Positions 11,901 to 24,985 of a stretch of 64,000 nucleotides of DNA are shown here, piece by piece. The number at the start of each line of letters is the position of its first letter. The first letter of the stretch is position 1. A model generated the notes under the pieces. It was not told the origin of the DNA and did not search any database. It saw nothing but the letters and a program-made list of their open reading frames with translations. The position numbers and the translations under genes were made by a program. Origin of the DNA: Hydractinia symbiolongicarpus (taxonomy: Eukaryota; Cnidaria; Hydrozoa; Anthoathecata; Hydractiniidae); NCBI RefSeq assembly GCF_029227915.1, contig NC_079875.1, positions 10,725,001 to 10,789,000 of the forward strand, written 5' to 3'.

Positions 11901-14900
11901 GTTATCTACTTTTAATTTATATCTTGCGACTTTCATATTTATGGCTTTTTGCATTTTTTCGCCAAAAAATCCCTTATATGATGAATTACGTCGAAAATCA
12001 GGATGTCATTTAGCCCAGTGATGTTTATTAAAAATGATGTAAATAGTTTTTACGAAAAGCTTCTCTTACATTTTAATCTTTTAATTTTTTACCGTCTATG
12101 CTTAATATTTTAATGGTCTTTAGTAAATGAGATCTCGAGACTTTTTTTGACCGACGAACGAAAGTGGTATTTTGGTTTAAATTGCGCTTTGGTGGTAATC
12201 ACCGTCATTCGGCTAATATCTTGTCTTGCGATAAACACGACGTTTGAAATCTATATCGATTACTTACTGTTACCAAAACATTTCGTTTTTATGAGGCTAA
12301 TAAATATTTCTCACAGGTTGGTATAGTGGTTTTTTAAGCAATAGAGATTTTTTAAATTAGCCTAATTTAATGTTTCATAAATTTGGTTTTAACCTAGAAC
12401 AAAACTATATTTCAGAGGTTTATTTTTTCTCAAGTTATTTGTCGAGTACACCATTGTATGCGATAGAACGACTAAACTTGGTCAACAATTTTTAAGGTTT
12501 TTATGGTTACCAGTTGTTAGGCAAAACATAACATTTCAACACTTATAGCAAAACCAAGTAGCTGAATAATGTATGTCAATTCAAAGGCGTTTTCGGCAGT
12601 TTATGTTAGTTAAGCCTTGGTGAGTGGATTAAACATAAAAGATTTTTTAATGCTAAATCTCCTCCCACTGATGCGGAATATCTAGGACGAGAATAAGGCT
12701 AAAAAAATACATTAATGCTGGCAATTTGTGAAAAGAATAACTAAAAGACGAACCTTCAGTTAAAAAATCATTTGTGTTAGCTTGAAGTAATGATTGCAAC
12801 AAAAATAGAGTGTACTTGCAACGAAAGTGTTAAGTACAGGTGCCTTGATCTTCAGGTCTTTGTTTCGCGCTGTCCCAGAGCTTTAATGGCAAAAGCACAA
12901 TTTTCTTTTAAAATTCTTGGTTTGTGGATCGACTAAAAGAGTATGGCAGCATTATTTCTACCTTAAGTAAAGTCTTAAAGCTGAGAAGTTCACATGTCGC
13001 GATGTCTGCCTTGTAGGTACTTGTAATTAAATTTATATAGCAAAAGGTTATGTATGGATTAAATACAAGTATTGGTTAGAAAGATACTTAAAGTCGGTGA
13101 AAATAGTTGTTATGAGGGTCCATATACCGCTTTTTCTGCGACTTATTGAAAAAAACTGTGAGAATACATAATATGAAGCTAAAATTATCATAACCACTGC
13201 TTGCTGCCATATCGTAAGATAAATTATGTGTCTGAAACAGTTAAGAGACAATTCTTGAAATTTGGCCATTCTTCAAGTGAATACTTGTTAGGTTTTGAAA
13301 CTATTATCTAGCTTAATTATTTAGCTAATACACGAACTACCACTGCAGCGGTTTTTCCTATTATGTAATATCCCACCCTTGTCTGACACTGAGACGCGAA
13401 AGTAAAAGTTGACATTACCAAGATCTTGTCTGCAATAGTAATAGGTTTAAAATGGTGTGTCCGGAGGTAAATTTGAGATAACAGTCAAATGTTTGACAAA
13501 ACATAAATCTTTGAAAGTTCTAATAATTTCTTAAGTTGTTTACTTCTTTTCATGGTACCTCTTGATATGCAAAGGGTGTCCAGCCGCGATTGTACAAAAA
13601 AATTTAAAACACACAATCTATACATACGCTTCTACAGCATTTAAAGAATGCTGTAATAAATACCTTATGTAGACCTGGTAACGTAAGGGCAGGAGAATTT
13701 AGATAAAAGACAGGGAGAATTTCCTGGCCACCATAAAGGCATTTTTTTCACTTAAGCGAATGTAGTCGAATCGATCGAATCGGTCGAATGCGTTTTTATA
13801 AAAATTGGTTTCCACTTAAATTCGACCATAGTATTCATTCAAATTTATTTCAAAACAATAACACAAATATAAAAATGATACTGCGCATGTACTTAAAAGT
13901 TCATGACATATAAATGCAATAAACAAAAATATTTTCGCCCAATTCTTTCAAAATTTCTCAGCCATTTACCTCTAAACTCTTAGCTTTGTGGGACTTTCTT
14001 TGGAACTTTTTGGGGAAGTGTCCCAAATACTGAAATCCGCGAAATTATCGTACTAATATTATCTCAAATTCCTCAACATTCATCTGCAAATAATCCCTCT
14101 TTGGTAATGCATTTTCATCTTTTAACGGTTGCTCGTATTAAATAGTGTCTTAATGTTGCTGCATCAAATATGTAATTAAATTTTCGTTTGTTTAGAATGT
14201 TTCAGGCATTTTTCCCTTTTGCCCGCTTCCCAGTGTAGTGTATTTCTTCGTCGATTTGTTCAATCATGTGGGTATGAATCAATCTCATAGTGAAAACCCG
14301 CCTTAATTTCCCTTGTCATAAGAAAAATGATTCTGTCTTATGAAAGTTTATAATCAAGCTTGAATTAATAATGGTCGACAATATTTCTTATTATCATGCA
14401 CCTCAGGCAGGAGCGTCTGGCGGAATGGATACTCGTGCAGTCGTTAGCCAAGGGTCAAATATCTCAGCAGATATCCAATATTAAATATCTGCTAGAGATT
14501 TTCGGCAGTTTCTCCGGCACTTAATACTTCCTATATATTACGAAATATAAAAAGTTCGTTTATAAAATTATATGCAAGTCAATCAGATGGAGCGTTAAAA
14601 CTAATTTAGAATAAAACAATTATTAAACAAAGGATGCATTATATCACACTCCATCTTTTATTGTTCTGCGTAGTAGTACACAAAAGATAAGCAATCAGAT
14701 GGAGAGCTGAAAATAACTGAAGCGCGAATGTTTTAAAACAACAAGAAACAAGACAGCGAAAAAGACAAAAATTATGAAAGGGACAACTCTAAGAATTCAT
14801 CAGTCGTACGCCATTGTGACGGAAATGTATCGTTTTCAAACTGTACATTTAAACTATAATAATTTTTTGAATATTGTTTGAATGTGTTTTCTGTTATAGT

Positions 14901-15400
14901 ATGAAAAACTGCTGATATTTTTTTTGTTTATATTTCACTTTTCACGCGTGTTTTTCGAAGATCTACTATTTGGCATATATCGTTACAAGATTTAATGAAA
15001 AACAAACTAATTGATTACAATTTTAGCATTGTAAATAAAATTTTAAATATTTACTTTATTACATTATTTTGTGAAGTGCAAATTAGGGAAACAACAATCA
15101 AACAAATATTTTGACACGCCTTTTAATGTGACATACAGTTTATTTTGTTTAAAGAGATTAGACACTTTTGACTACGTAGCCTTGGGAGAAAATCACGGTC
15201 ACAAAATCTAGAAAAATATATAAAAAGACAAAGGTGAGGTTAGAAATTATTATTATTCTAAATATTTATGCAGGATATAGCCACTTCAGTGTTTGAAACA
15301 TTTCTAGCAATGTGGGTTCTGTGTTCTGAATGTATACGTTAAGTATACACCGCATTGCCTACCCTATTTCCCTCACATGGCATGAGCTGACTCTTAGCTG
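11901..15400. other. Non-coding spacer
   Basis: No supported exon. It contains a hairpin at 14460-14499. Short open frames such as 13048-13269 have no recognisable content. Confidence 0.5.
14460..14499. repeat. Imperfect inverted repeat
   Basis: ATCTCAGCAGATAT and ATATCTGCTAGAGAT face each other around a short AT spacer, with one extra base in one arm. Confidence 0.6.
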
Positions 15401-15427
15401 TGGTACAGACACTTGCTAAATATGCCG

Positions 15428-15497
15428 CGCTGAGGACCGAACGACAGACCTTGTTATTACAAAGCGAACGCCATAACCATAAGGTCACGCGCCACAA
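15428..15497 (-). repeat. tRNA-derived SINE-like relic 2
   Basis: The reverse complement reads GTGGCGCGTGACC, then an A-box-like TGGTTATGGCG and a B-box-like GTTCGGTCC. The layout fits a tRNA-derived SINE head. No intact clover-leaf is evident. Confidence 0.5.
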
Positions 15498-15666
15498 TCA
15501 GGTGTTGAAAGTTTTATTATCATTATTTCGCGAAAATGCTTTTTTTATATAATTATATAAAATATATATGTTTTATATCATAAACTAAATTATACCTAAT
15601 AGAAGTCATTATTGAATGACTATTTGAAAGCTTAATTAAGTTCTTCTTATTCTGCTCTATTTTTAG

Positions 15667-15818
15667 GTACAAGTCGATGCTCGTCATTGCCCTTTTACTG
15701 TCCAAATAACCTGCTATCTTTCACTGAACCTTGCTCTTACTGTAAGGAACGAAGGATGCAAGAGCAAGTGAACCGCGTTAAATACAAATGTCGAATCCAA
15801 CACGAATCGTTTCACAAG
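15667..15818 (+). CDS. Orphan cysteine-rich exon candidate, function unknown
   Basis: A stretch preceded by a good acceptor (CTATTTTTAG) and ended by CACAAG|GTTTGG is open in one frame (entry phase 2, exit phase 0). It encodes about 50 residues with a regular cysteine spacing: SRCSS, FYCPN, EPCSYC, YKCR. The cysteine content and the splice signals argue for a real secreted-protein exon. I could not find partner exons within several kb on either side, so it may be a relic or part of a gene with long introns. No family is recognised. Confidence 0.35.
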
Positions 15819-17129
15819 GTTTGGTTTTCTTATATAAGGGTTTAGGTAAGGTCATTTCTTTATACGCTTAACTACCCCTTCCTTTAATTACTTGTAATCA
15901 ATCCATCAATCAAAAACAAATTTTATACAGTATGAATTGCAAAGTTAAGAAAGAATATCCATAATCCTGCCGGGGTAAAACCCGTTACTACATTAACAAC
16001 TGTTGCATTACCAACATTCTTGGGATAAACTGCTGTCTAAAGGGATAATCGAGGTAATAAAGGCTAATCAAAAAGTCAATAATACCATCTGGACCTCTAC
16101 GCACCTAGTAAATTATCTTGTTTAGGAAATGATAATCTTAATAGCAATATCAAATTAGGAAAATGCCAGTGCTTAACTGGTAGACATAGCTGGTACGATT
16201 TTTTGACAGAAAAGTATTAAATGCAGTGTGTAGAATCTTAGAGTAAGCTGCAAGTTTTTCCTGATTTATAATCAGTAAACGTTTTTACTTATTGTTGTAG
16301 TTATTGTAGTGGACACTAACGATAACATAACGTCAAAGTTGATTTTTATAATTTAGTCTTTTCCCTAAAAATTTATACAATGGAAGTTCTAATTGTGTAC
16401 ATTTTTCTTTGAATTTGTATACCACAATAATTTTCTACCCATCGAATTATTTACTTCAAAGATATATTTTCGTGCCGAAAAAAAATGTTGAAAATATCAG
16501 TTACAATCTTGATAAAATGTAACAAAACACCTTGAATTTTATTAATATTAGGTCAAAAATTGATGATTGCAGACCTCTACTACTCTCCTTGCTAATGTTG
16601 GTTTCATACAGTGCACGTTAGTTTCACGTTTGTTTTGAATTAAAAAAGAGCAATTGGTGTACGTAAGCATTTTTAAATACAAGCTTTATGCACCGTTTGC
16701 GTGATTTACAGATTGATGTTCTTTTCAGTACTATGTCTTCCTACTAGTATAGCTTTAAGTGATTAGTTGTGACTAGAAAATGTAAAAAAATATTGCTACA
16801 TTCAGGGACATTCAAATCTTAAGCTCGAGTGAACAAATAAATAAGATAAAAGATTGATACTGAAAAAAAACAACTTCGGATTTTCTTAGTTGTCATTCAC
16901 ATTCTTAGGACATTAAGTTGATTGGTGAACAAGAGTTAAATTGATCTTAGCATATTTTAGCTTTAATAATTTTCCAATAAAGGACAAACTTTTTATTAAA
17001 TAGTGATTAAAATTAAGGTGAAATGCGAAAAAAATTTGGAGGTCTTTCAAAAATAACAATTTATGGCCATCAACAAAAACGATATTCTTCATAGAAAACA
17101 AAATATATTAATGAAACTTTTTTGTAAAT
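15819..17129. other. Non-coding spacer downstream of array gene 1
   Basis: No exon supported. It includes the 3' flank of array gene 1 on the minus strand. Confidence 0.5.
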
Positions 17130-18047
17130 CTATTTTTTGTAAATATTTCCAAGTCGTTCCTTGATGTTTGTAAGTCGCATTTTCACACCGTATAATACTC
17201 TTTTTGAAACTTGATCATTGTAATACATTTCTTTTAGATATCGGGCCTTCTCTACGCTCATTACAAGTCCACAGTCAAGTCTTCTTTTGACGATCTCCAT
17301 TCTCATTTGTAAGTATTTCATCAAATCCATGATTTGATTGATTTGCTGGTACACACCAGTTAGCTTAAGGTTAGCAATAAAGCGATTTAAAACTGAAAGA
17401 AAAAATAGAGATTAAGATTTTAATATTTTTCTGATTCAAGGCATACGACTATTTCTTTAAATAAACAGATACTGGGAATCATTTGCTAATGCATTACGTT
17501 GAAAAGGAAAAGACATTTAAACTTGCAACGTATAAATTTTAATTTGGTGGCTTCGCAGTGCTTGCTAGAAGCGACGTCCCTACAGCTAAAGTCATTGAAG
17601 AGAAAATTTAAAAGAAGTATCAAAACTTACCAAGCGTGTTACATTTCGAAAAAAGTATATAAACAGGAGGAATTATTTGACTTACATGGAATAATGTTAT
17701 TGCAAACTCTAATGTTATCATTAGCAAGTGCAAGGGCGGAAGTAATGTTTCCATCGTATGGCTTCATTGGAACTTCTGGGATGTTGGTGCAGTTAAGAGG
17801 TTGCATTGGAGCCATCGTGGTTGTCATATGATGGGACATACTTGCCACTAATACAAAAAGATTCAAATAAATAAAAATAGACTGTTAAAAGTTTGGAAAA
17901 CCTTTAAACGTCAGTTACAAAGAATATCGCAAATATCAACTAATTTTGTCTGAATTTAGAAGCGGATAAGAAAAAGTAGGATAATAAATAACTACCTGAA
18001 ACTATGGAAACAATAACAGCAAAAGTGTAGTACTCAATTCTTCCCAT
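17130..18047 (-). CDS. Array gene 1: small secreted protein of unknown family
   Basis: Coding exons in order: 17996-18047, 17686-17847, 17130-17392, both introns in phase 1, 158 residues. The predicted signal peptide (MGRIEYYTFAVIVSIVS plus VAS) is of B type. The mature part begins with a Met/Thr/His-rich stretch (MSHHMTTTMAPMQP), then LNCTNIPEVP, and a long, probably helical C-terminal half with charged heptads and the core RRLDCGL. Two N-glycosylation sequons (NCT, NIT) are present. Three cysteines remain in the mature protein, an odd number, so an intermolecular bond is possible. The apparent fourth cysteine of exon 2 (IIPC) disappears on splicing: the junction codon is TTT. The promoter, unlike the other B genes, has a TGAGTCA site, so this copy mixes features of both subfamilies. 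Function is not known. Confidence 0.85.
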
Positions 18048-18186
18048 ATTTATTTCGAAAACTAATCGATCTATCGATCTAAATAGAATAATCGATCTAA
18101 ATAGAATAAATAGTGGTAATTATCTTGCTTAATTTGCTACACTACAAATCATTTCTGCTCTGGCAAATCAAAGAGAATTCTATTAC

Positions 18187-18269
18187 CTTTCTGATTTGCT
18201 TTAAGAGAGTTGTGATTTGATCAATGCCAGGTTACCTCTTTTTATAGCCAATAATTGGTCAATGAGTCA
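18187..18269 (-). promoter_or_regulatory. Promoter and leader exon of array gene 1
   Basis: On the minus strand: TGACTCA (AP-1-like; 18263-18269), CCAAT (18254-18258), TATAAAA (18240-18246), then a leader ending CAGAAAG|GTAAT at about 18187. The 5'UTR intron ends at an acceptor CTATTTAG upstream of the ATG. Confidence 0.65.
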
Positions 18270-19101
18270 AAATTTATCGAGACAAAAAACAACTCATTTG
18301 TCTTGTCAACATTTAACCAGCAATTATTTTCATCAGGAAGACAGGAAGATGTTGTTTTGTGTTGGAATTTATATTCTGTCGCTACGGAAAGGTGATGAAG
18401 CACTATTCTATTGAAGTGGGCTACGTATTTCTAATAATAATTTGGTCACATTCTCAAGGTGACTATCCATTGTGCGATAAAGCAAACCTTACAACTGGGT
18501 TTCTTTTTCACAATAACTAGGTCAATTTAGGACATTGTAAATTATCTGACAATCACAAAATATGAGGGTAAACAAAAAAGTAACAAAACGAATTTAGAAA
18601 AATAATTATTAGATAAATATATACCATTGTATTGATTACATGGTAAAATAAAAATGCTAATACTCTTTCAAAAACTAAGGTGATAGGATCTCCTAATTAA
18701 AATGACAGCATTTAATTGTTACTATGTTAGTGGTCAGAGCAGTATTTTTACGACTTTGATGTCTTACAGTTCCAATGACGTTAACTGACATATCCTTACC
18801 ATAGATAAAGGGAACATGGTCGCTCGACATTCACAAAATGCTTAACCGAAAGACTGCGTTTAATAAGTATTTACATAAGTCGTTGTAAAATATCATTAAG
18901 GAAGCATAGCAAAAATGTATTTTAATTTTTGTTACACTGATAGGGCGCAAGGGAAATACATGTTACGTAAGCGTTACGCGCTTGACAACAATTCAAGAAG
19001 TATTTTTAACAAAAAGTTTAAGGACAATACCTTTTCATGGCGTGAATCGTGCTAGGTATTCCACTATATTTTAATGTCATTTCCGTAAATTAACTTTACA
19101 G

Positions 19102-19175
19102 GGTCGACATTTCCTAACCCGGCTCCACCACTGTTAATTGCAGTAATTAGAATGACTTCCTGGTGTAACTTTCAA
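19102..19175. repeat. Repeat R1, diverged copy upstream of array gene 1
   Basis: Matches the R1 pattern GGTTGACATTTC...CCACCACT.ATTACAGTAATTA...ACTTCCTACTGTAAC, found also upstream of genes 2, 3, 5 and 7. It lies about 0.86 kb upstream of the TATA box. Confidence 0.6.
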
Positions 19176-21299
19176 CATGAGAATAATGCATACACAATCC
19201 ATTATTGTTTTTATATTGTTTTTAAATCTACACATACCTAAATGCGTACTCCTACAGCATATAACAGGACGTTATATAGTATGGTTCTTGATTCGTTAAA
19301 TGAAACATGCTTAATACTAGGAAGTAAAAGACAGCAATGTTTTAATGATTTGTATTTTAAAATTTATCGATCAATAATTGCAACGATAGATGTAAGCGAA
19401 GCAGGCATAAAATTGCTGTTCCAACCTCGAAATACTTTTAAATACTTTTAAACGTCTTTATATCTTTATCCTTATTGTTCCTTTTAATACTGCTAATAAG
19501 GACAATCCGAGAAGAAAATACTTAAAGTAGCACTGACAAATTGAGATTTCTTCTGGCAAGGGTATTCCTTGTGCATCGTTACCATAAAACATCTGTTGTG
19601 TCTGCATGATATAGCAGTAAAATTTTCTATTATAATATTGGTAAAATTACATATTACTGCCTAAATATTGCTTAAAGCTACAGCTTTTTAATAGGAAATG
19701 TCTATTAAACGGAACTTTTAGACATTTTCGATACTATTCAAAAATGAAATTTTCACATAACTTTTTGACCAGTTTTTCTGCTTTTCTTGATTAATCGACA
19801 ATTTCTTGATGTCTGATAAAAAATCCAGTTAAGTCATCTTTAAATCTGTATTTTGTAGGGGTTTTAGAAAGCCGTTTTTAGTTAACTATTTTTCTCTAGA
19901 AGTGATAATAGAATCAAGGCCACAAAAATTGACGCTTTTCTTACAGTAATTTAATCTTACAGTAATTTAATTGGTATGAATGTTTATTGGCTAGCGTCAC
20001 TTAATTTACAAAGATGACAATATATGTTTCACGCAGCATTTGTCCAAACATATGTTTCACAACAAAAGGAATGTCAAAACGTTGAAATGGCTAAATTAAT
20101 CAGCACTTCGCTTTTTCCGACAACAGGTTTACCAATTTGTCACCATTGCAGCAGATGTGACGTCACACCGTCATAATGTCTGATATTAAAAAGTTTTGTC
20201 CATCCTTGCAAGTGCAATACGTTGACGGAGGGCAATATTTTATTGAAATACCCAAATTAAGTAGTTAGCACGGATTATCACCTTGGCCTCGAATATGTAT
20301 CTAAATTGAAGAAATTAAAAAAGTGTAGCAACACATGTTTACCTATGAATCATTTCTACCTACGCTAACACAAGTGCGAGAGACAAAACAATGTACCGAA
20401 GCTTTTTTTTCTTGAAATAAAACAACGGGAAGTTTAAACAAATATGAGCAAAAACGTGTAAAATTTCCTTCTATGAAAAGTTAGAGATGTGCTGTGAAAT
20501 AAATATGCTTTTCAAACATTTGGCTGTTGATTGGTTGTCAAGTAGCGTCCCTGTCATTGATGTTACTTTTTATCTTCAAACGTTCTGGTTAACAGTGTGA
20601 AATGAATAATCCACGAAAAAGGTTTAGGTGCAAGAAATTATACGCACTTATAATATATGTATATTAATAAATATATTTTTTACAAGGAAGTCATTCTAAG
20701 AATATTTGTTTCTTTCTATTAGTCTTGTGTGCAATTCTCGTGTATGTTTCACGTAGATTTAAAAAAATTTACGTAAAACCACGTAGCAACAAGGCTTAAA
20801 AATCGCTACTTATATGCACATGTAGACCAGGTCGGCAACGTTCGACATCTGTTAGTGGCATGGACCCACAAAAGTCTGAAGTTAAAAACAAATTGCTTTG
20901 TTAACGTCAGCAAAAATTTTTACTTTTTTAGTGTGAGTTTGAATTTAAATATCCTGTTATCTTAGGTTAGTCCGCTCTAAAGGCTGACAAATTTAAAATG
21001 CGTGAATTAAGATAAAATTATTCCATGTAATGACCAATAAATTAGCTTTCTTGTTTCAATACCTGTCGTCCATGATTGCATTTAGCCATCTCAAAGGGTT
21101 CTATTTTTCCGTCATCAGAAAGCTTGATTTAGAAGCAAAGTAATTACTTATATTGAATAAATTAGGAATTTGATCTAAAACTCTTCACAGCGAGCAAAAA
21201 CGATTCTTCAGAGAAATCAGTATCCAAAGTCTTTTGTTGATTCGTGAACGTGTTGAGTTTGAAGGAAAGGAGAAAAAAGAAAGAAAGAAAATAATATCT

Positions 21300-21910
21300 A
21301 TTGAACACAAAGGAAAGATTTCAGACCAATATAAAATCTCTTACGAAAATGAACGCCCCATGTCAGGTTATATCTACTCTGTCGCTAATCATCTGTAGAG
21401 AAATTTCTAAAAAGTAGTCTTGTTTACAAAGTTACATATCTGGGATGCAACTCGTGCTATGTCGGCCATACACGCTGACATGTAACACTAGAATAAGAGA
21501 ACATGAAAGAAAAAATGTGCTATTAGCTATTCACATGCATTTATTTCAACATTCCCTTTCAATGGATGACGTCATCGTTTTAACATCGAAGTTAAATTAA
21601 GTGAAGCATCTTATGACCATTGAGGCTTTACATTTGAATCAATTACGCCCACAACCAAACACTAGAGACGAATATAAAAGTCGGACTTTAGTAATTTAAT
21701 TATTTATTGTTTAATTACTTTTTGTTCTATTTTCAAATGCTGTCCCGTGGCCCTTGCGTCCGACTTTTTTACATTTAAGAAAATGTATTTTACTGTAAAG
21801 ATGTTTTATCATGGATTTCTAAGTTTGTGTTATTTTGTATTTTAGATCAGAGGATGGTCAAGTCATGGATCCAAATAAGAGTGCTCGTTGTAGGGTATAC
21901 TTCATTTGTT
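21300..21910 (+). mobile_element. Penelope-like retroelement relic (GIY-YIG endonuclease end)
   Basis: A degraded plus-strand reading has YKVTYLGCNSCYVGHT, the core of the GIY-YIG endonuclease of Penelope-like elements. A TGA then replaces an arginine codon, and RIREHE follows in a shifted frame. Near 21600-21700 comes EALHLNQLRPQPNTRDEYKS, the usual C-terminal signature of these elements. Stops and frameshifts show it is dead. The reverse transcriptase part was not seen. Confidence 0.7.
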
Positions 21911-22955
21911 GTAGCCTTAATGCCACAATGTTTTTACTAAAACATTTGTTTTTTGTATGTTTGCGCTTCCTGTTTTTTGCGTCATAGCATTTTATTTTAT
22001 CCATAGTTTGATTTTCTTGTTTATTATTTATATTTAATTTTTAAGTTTTGTATTATAAGAGTCCGTAGCTTACTGTTTGTTAGATTGCAAGACCACTTAT
22101 ATTTAACAACAATTTTTTTTGGCTTTTACATTTCTTTTTTTTTCTGAAGATTGTCATTCTCGTTAATTTCTTCGCGGCTTTTTTCCCCTCATATTTTCTA
22201 AGTTAATAATGTGAAATCATTGCGACTGGAAGACGGAAAGCCAAAAAATCAGAATTATCATCCAAGATGATTTTCAAATTATGAATCTTAGAAATCAGTT
22301 TTCTTTAAGAAACTAAATTTAAGAAGTTGGGAAATTATGTGTACTTATCTTTCAATCTACAACACGTTGGAAAAAAACACGAAATAATCGAACTTTATTT
22401 TAGTGTTTGTAAGGTCCTCTTATCCCAGTTAAGTGGTTTGTTCGTATCAAAATATGAGCATTAAAAATGTAAAACAAACCATTTCAGCATAAATGAGAAC
22501 ACAATGTTAAAGGTAGACTTGTAACGTATTTAACCCGCAAAGTTTTCTTTGAAACGTTAAATAACATAAAACCTGAAAATATTTGGTTGTTGATTCGTCG
22601 TTAAACATGCAAAGTGATATGCTACATTAACAATCAAAGGTACCTTCTTTAAATTTTAGATACAAATGGTTCTCAGTGGTAATTTGGCATAAATTAACAG
22701 GGTTTGTGCAATAATCGAGGACCTTTTAACTAATTAAACTGTGATTTAATTTTATCGCTTATTGTGTTGTATTTACTTCTTTGAACAAAACATGTTAATC
22801 AATGCTCAAAAAGGTGTTAAAATATAATATATATATATATGTTTAACAAAATTAGGCAATAAAATAATGGTGCTATAATTTATTCATGCCAAACAAATAT
22901 TACATAGCATTTATTATAGAATATTTAATCTAAACGCTGTATTTTAATGATACAT

Positions 22956-23701
22956 CTATTTTTTGGATATATATCCGAGACGTTCCTTGATATTTGTAAG
23001 TCGCATTTTTACACCGTATAATACTCTGTTGGAAACTTGATCATTGTAATACATTTCTTTCAGATATCGGGCTTTTTCTACGCTCACCACAAGTCCACAA
23101 TCAAGTCTTCGTTTGATGACCTCCATTCTCATTTGTAAGTATTTCATCAAATCCATGATTTCATGGATTTGTTGGTACACACCAGTTAACTTTAGGTCAG
23201 CATTGAAGCGATTCAAAACTAAAAAATAGGAGGAAAATTGCATTTATGCTTTTTCTATTAAGTTTGTATCACAATGTTTCACACAATATTAATCTTGTGA
23301 TCAGAGTGGTTCATTTTCTCATACACACAATTGGATAAAAATACGTACAATTGAAATTTACGAATTTAGTGTAATGTAGATATTGACTTACATGGAATAA
23401 TGTTATTGCAAACCCTTATGTTATCATTAGCAAGGGCCAGTACAGAAGTAATATCTTTATCATATGGCTTCATTTGAACCTCTGGAATGTTGGTGCAGTT
23501 AAGAGGCTGCATGGGAGCCATCGTCGTCATCATATGGTGAGACATACTTGTCACTAGCAAAAAAAATGAACATAAATATAAGTTATATGGAATCATAGTA
23601 ACCAATGTTAGACTATGTATATAAATACAGTGGTAGGAAAGGTAATTACCTGAAACTATTGAAACTATAACACCAAAAATGTAGTACTCAATGCGAGCCA
23701 T
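22956..23701 (-). CDS. Array gene 2: small secreted protein, B type
   Basis: Coding exons 23650-23701, 23392-23553 and 22956-23218; 158 residues. Signal peptide MARIEYYIFGVIVSIVS plus VTS. Exon 2 differs from its relatives at VQMKPYDKDIT, which removes the second glycosylation sequon. Exon 3 has QIHEIMDLMKYL and RRLDCGLVVS and ends GYISKK. Frames and splice sites are all intact. A minus-strand AATAAA (22879-22884) lies 72 bp past the stop, within an ATGAATAAATTATA context shared by all B genes from here on. Confidence 0.85.
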
Positions 23702-23834
23702 GATTGTTTTGAAGAATTGAATTTAAGAATTGAACCAGAAAAAATGTTGTGAAGAATCTAAAAGAAATAACCTGGATTTATTAACTTAACTAAATATTAA
23801 CTACAACTTATCTTTGCTTTGACATATCAAACAA

Positions 23835-23906
23835 ATTGTACCTACCTTGTTAATTTCTCGAAGAGATTGGTGACTTGACAACGTCCAGATTACTCCTTTT
23901 ATATCC
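23835..23906 (-). promoter_or_regulatory. Promoter and leader exon of array gene 2
   Basis: ATATAAAAG at about 23897-23905, with a leader exon ending AACAAG|GTAGGT. At the place of the AP-1-like site stands AAACTCGTTTAGC, the B-type sequence. Confidence 0.6.
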
Positions 23907-24469
23907 GAAAATTGCTAAACGAGTTTAAAATAACTTAGGTAAAAAGCTACTAATTTTGTCTGGTCATCGTGTCGGCAATTAATTTTATCGGGAAAACAGG
24001 ATAAGGTTTTGCTGTTGTGGAATTGCTATTCTGTCGTTACGGAAAGCTGATGAAGCAGTATCTGTTTGATGAACTGCAAACTTCTAATAATAACTCACTT
24101 TAAATGTTCAGAATGACTTTTATGACTGCGAATAAAAACATGTTAACCTGCATTGGAAAATCTAAGCAAGAACAAAGAAAGACGAGATTTTAAGACGATA
24201 ACAATTATCGTAATATTTTATCGCTTAATATTTACCGCAAACTAGATTTTTGTGTGTTTCAGGCCAAACAAAGTCTTTCTGTTTTTTCTTCCAATAGTGT
24301 TTACTCTTTTGCAAAAAAACCCTGATATATCCCGTTACAACAAGTTTGTTATGGCATTAAAATGTGTATACATCTTTCAGGGCGATATGGAAAAAATATG
24401 TAATTCCATTTCGTTACAAAACACCCAAGATAAGTTTGGGGAAACCGCGAAGATTTTAGTATTAATTGT

Positions 24470-24985
24470 GGCGTAAGACTAGTGATATAGAGCGATTTTA
24501 TTCATTTGCATTATGAATTCTGTTAATTGGCACATTATAGTTATTGTTATAATGAAAACTTGACTTTTCCTAAAGATTTAACTCAACTGTAGCTGTGGAT
24601 ATTTTTTCAATAAATGATTGGATCATGAGAAAGGTTAGGTTTGAGTCATTGCATCAATTTTATTTGGAGTCAAGGAACCGTCAGGAAAATATTTTTCAAT
24701 CGACGTTTTAGTGATTTGTATTAATTGCTTAAAAAATTGATACGTCAGTGTCAAACACTTGGCTAAATTTCGGAACTGCTTTAAATAATAAAAGCAGAAA
24801 CAATAACTACTCATTATTTAAATTAGTGTTCCTTTATTGACATGGTTGACACTTCTTCTCACGTCATTATCACCACAACTAAAACAGCAATTACCTTACT
24901 TCCTACTGTAAGTTTAAAAAAGTAATTAAAAGTGAATTAAAATTTAAAACTCCGCACGGATTTGACTTGATGCCTTGGTAGATTT
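24470..24985. repeat. Duplicated block, first copy (partner 28985-29550)
   Basis: Starts at AGTGATATAGAGCGATTTTA and continues nearly identical to 28985 onward for over 500 bp, including an R1 element and the AAACTCCGCACGG end. The high identity indicates a recent local duplication. Confidence 0.8.
24841..24965. repeat. Repeat R1 upstream of array gene 2
   Basis: GGTTGACACTTCTTCTCACGTCA start, then AAACAGCAATTACC and a TAATTAAAAGTGAATTAAAA end. About 0.94 kb upstream of the gene 2 TATA box. Contains ACGTCA, a CRE-like half-site conserved in most copies. Confidence 0.65.

Larger units (their letters stand above)
18270..22955. other. Spacer between array genes 1 and 2
   Basis: Holds one R1 repeat (19102-19175) and a Penelope-like element relic (about 21300-21910). 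The open frame 19242-19451 has no recognisable features. An AT dinucleotide run lies near 22826. Confidence 0.55.

Noticed and set aside
17686-17690. Apparent cysteine (IIPC) at the end of exon 2 in all array genes
   Set aside because: The TGT is read across the GTAAG donor. After splicing the codon is TTT (Phe), consistent in all copies.
17499-17831. Plus-strand open frame over exon 2 of array gene 1, and similar ones at 48449-48643, 56944-57138 and 63082-63296
   Set aside because: These are antisense to the conserved exon 2. Their conservation follows from that of the real exon, and they lack common starts or splice sites.
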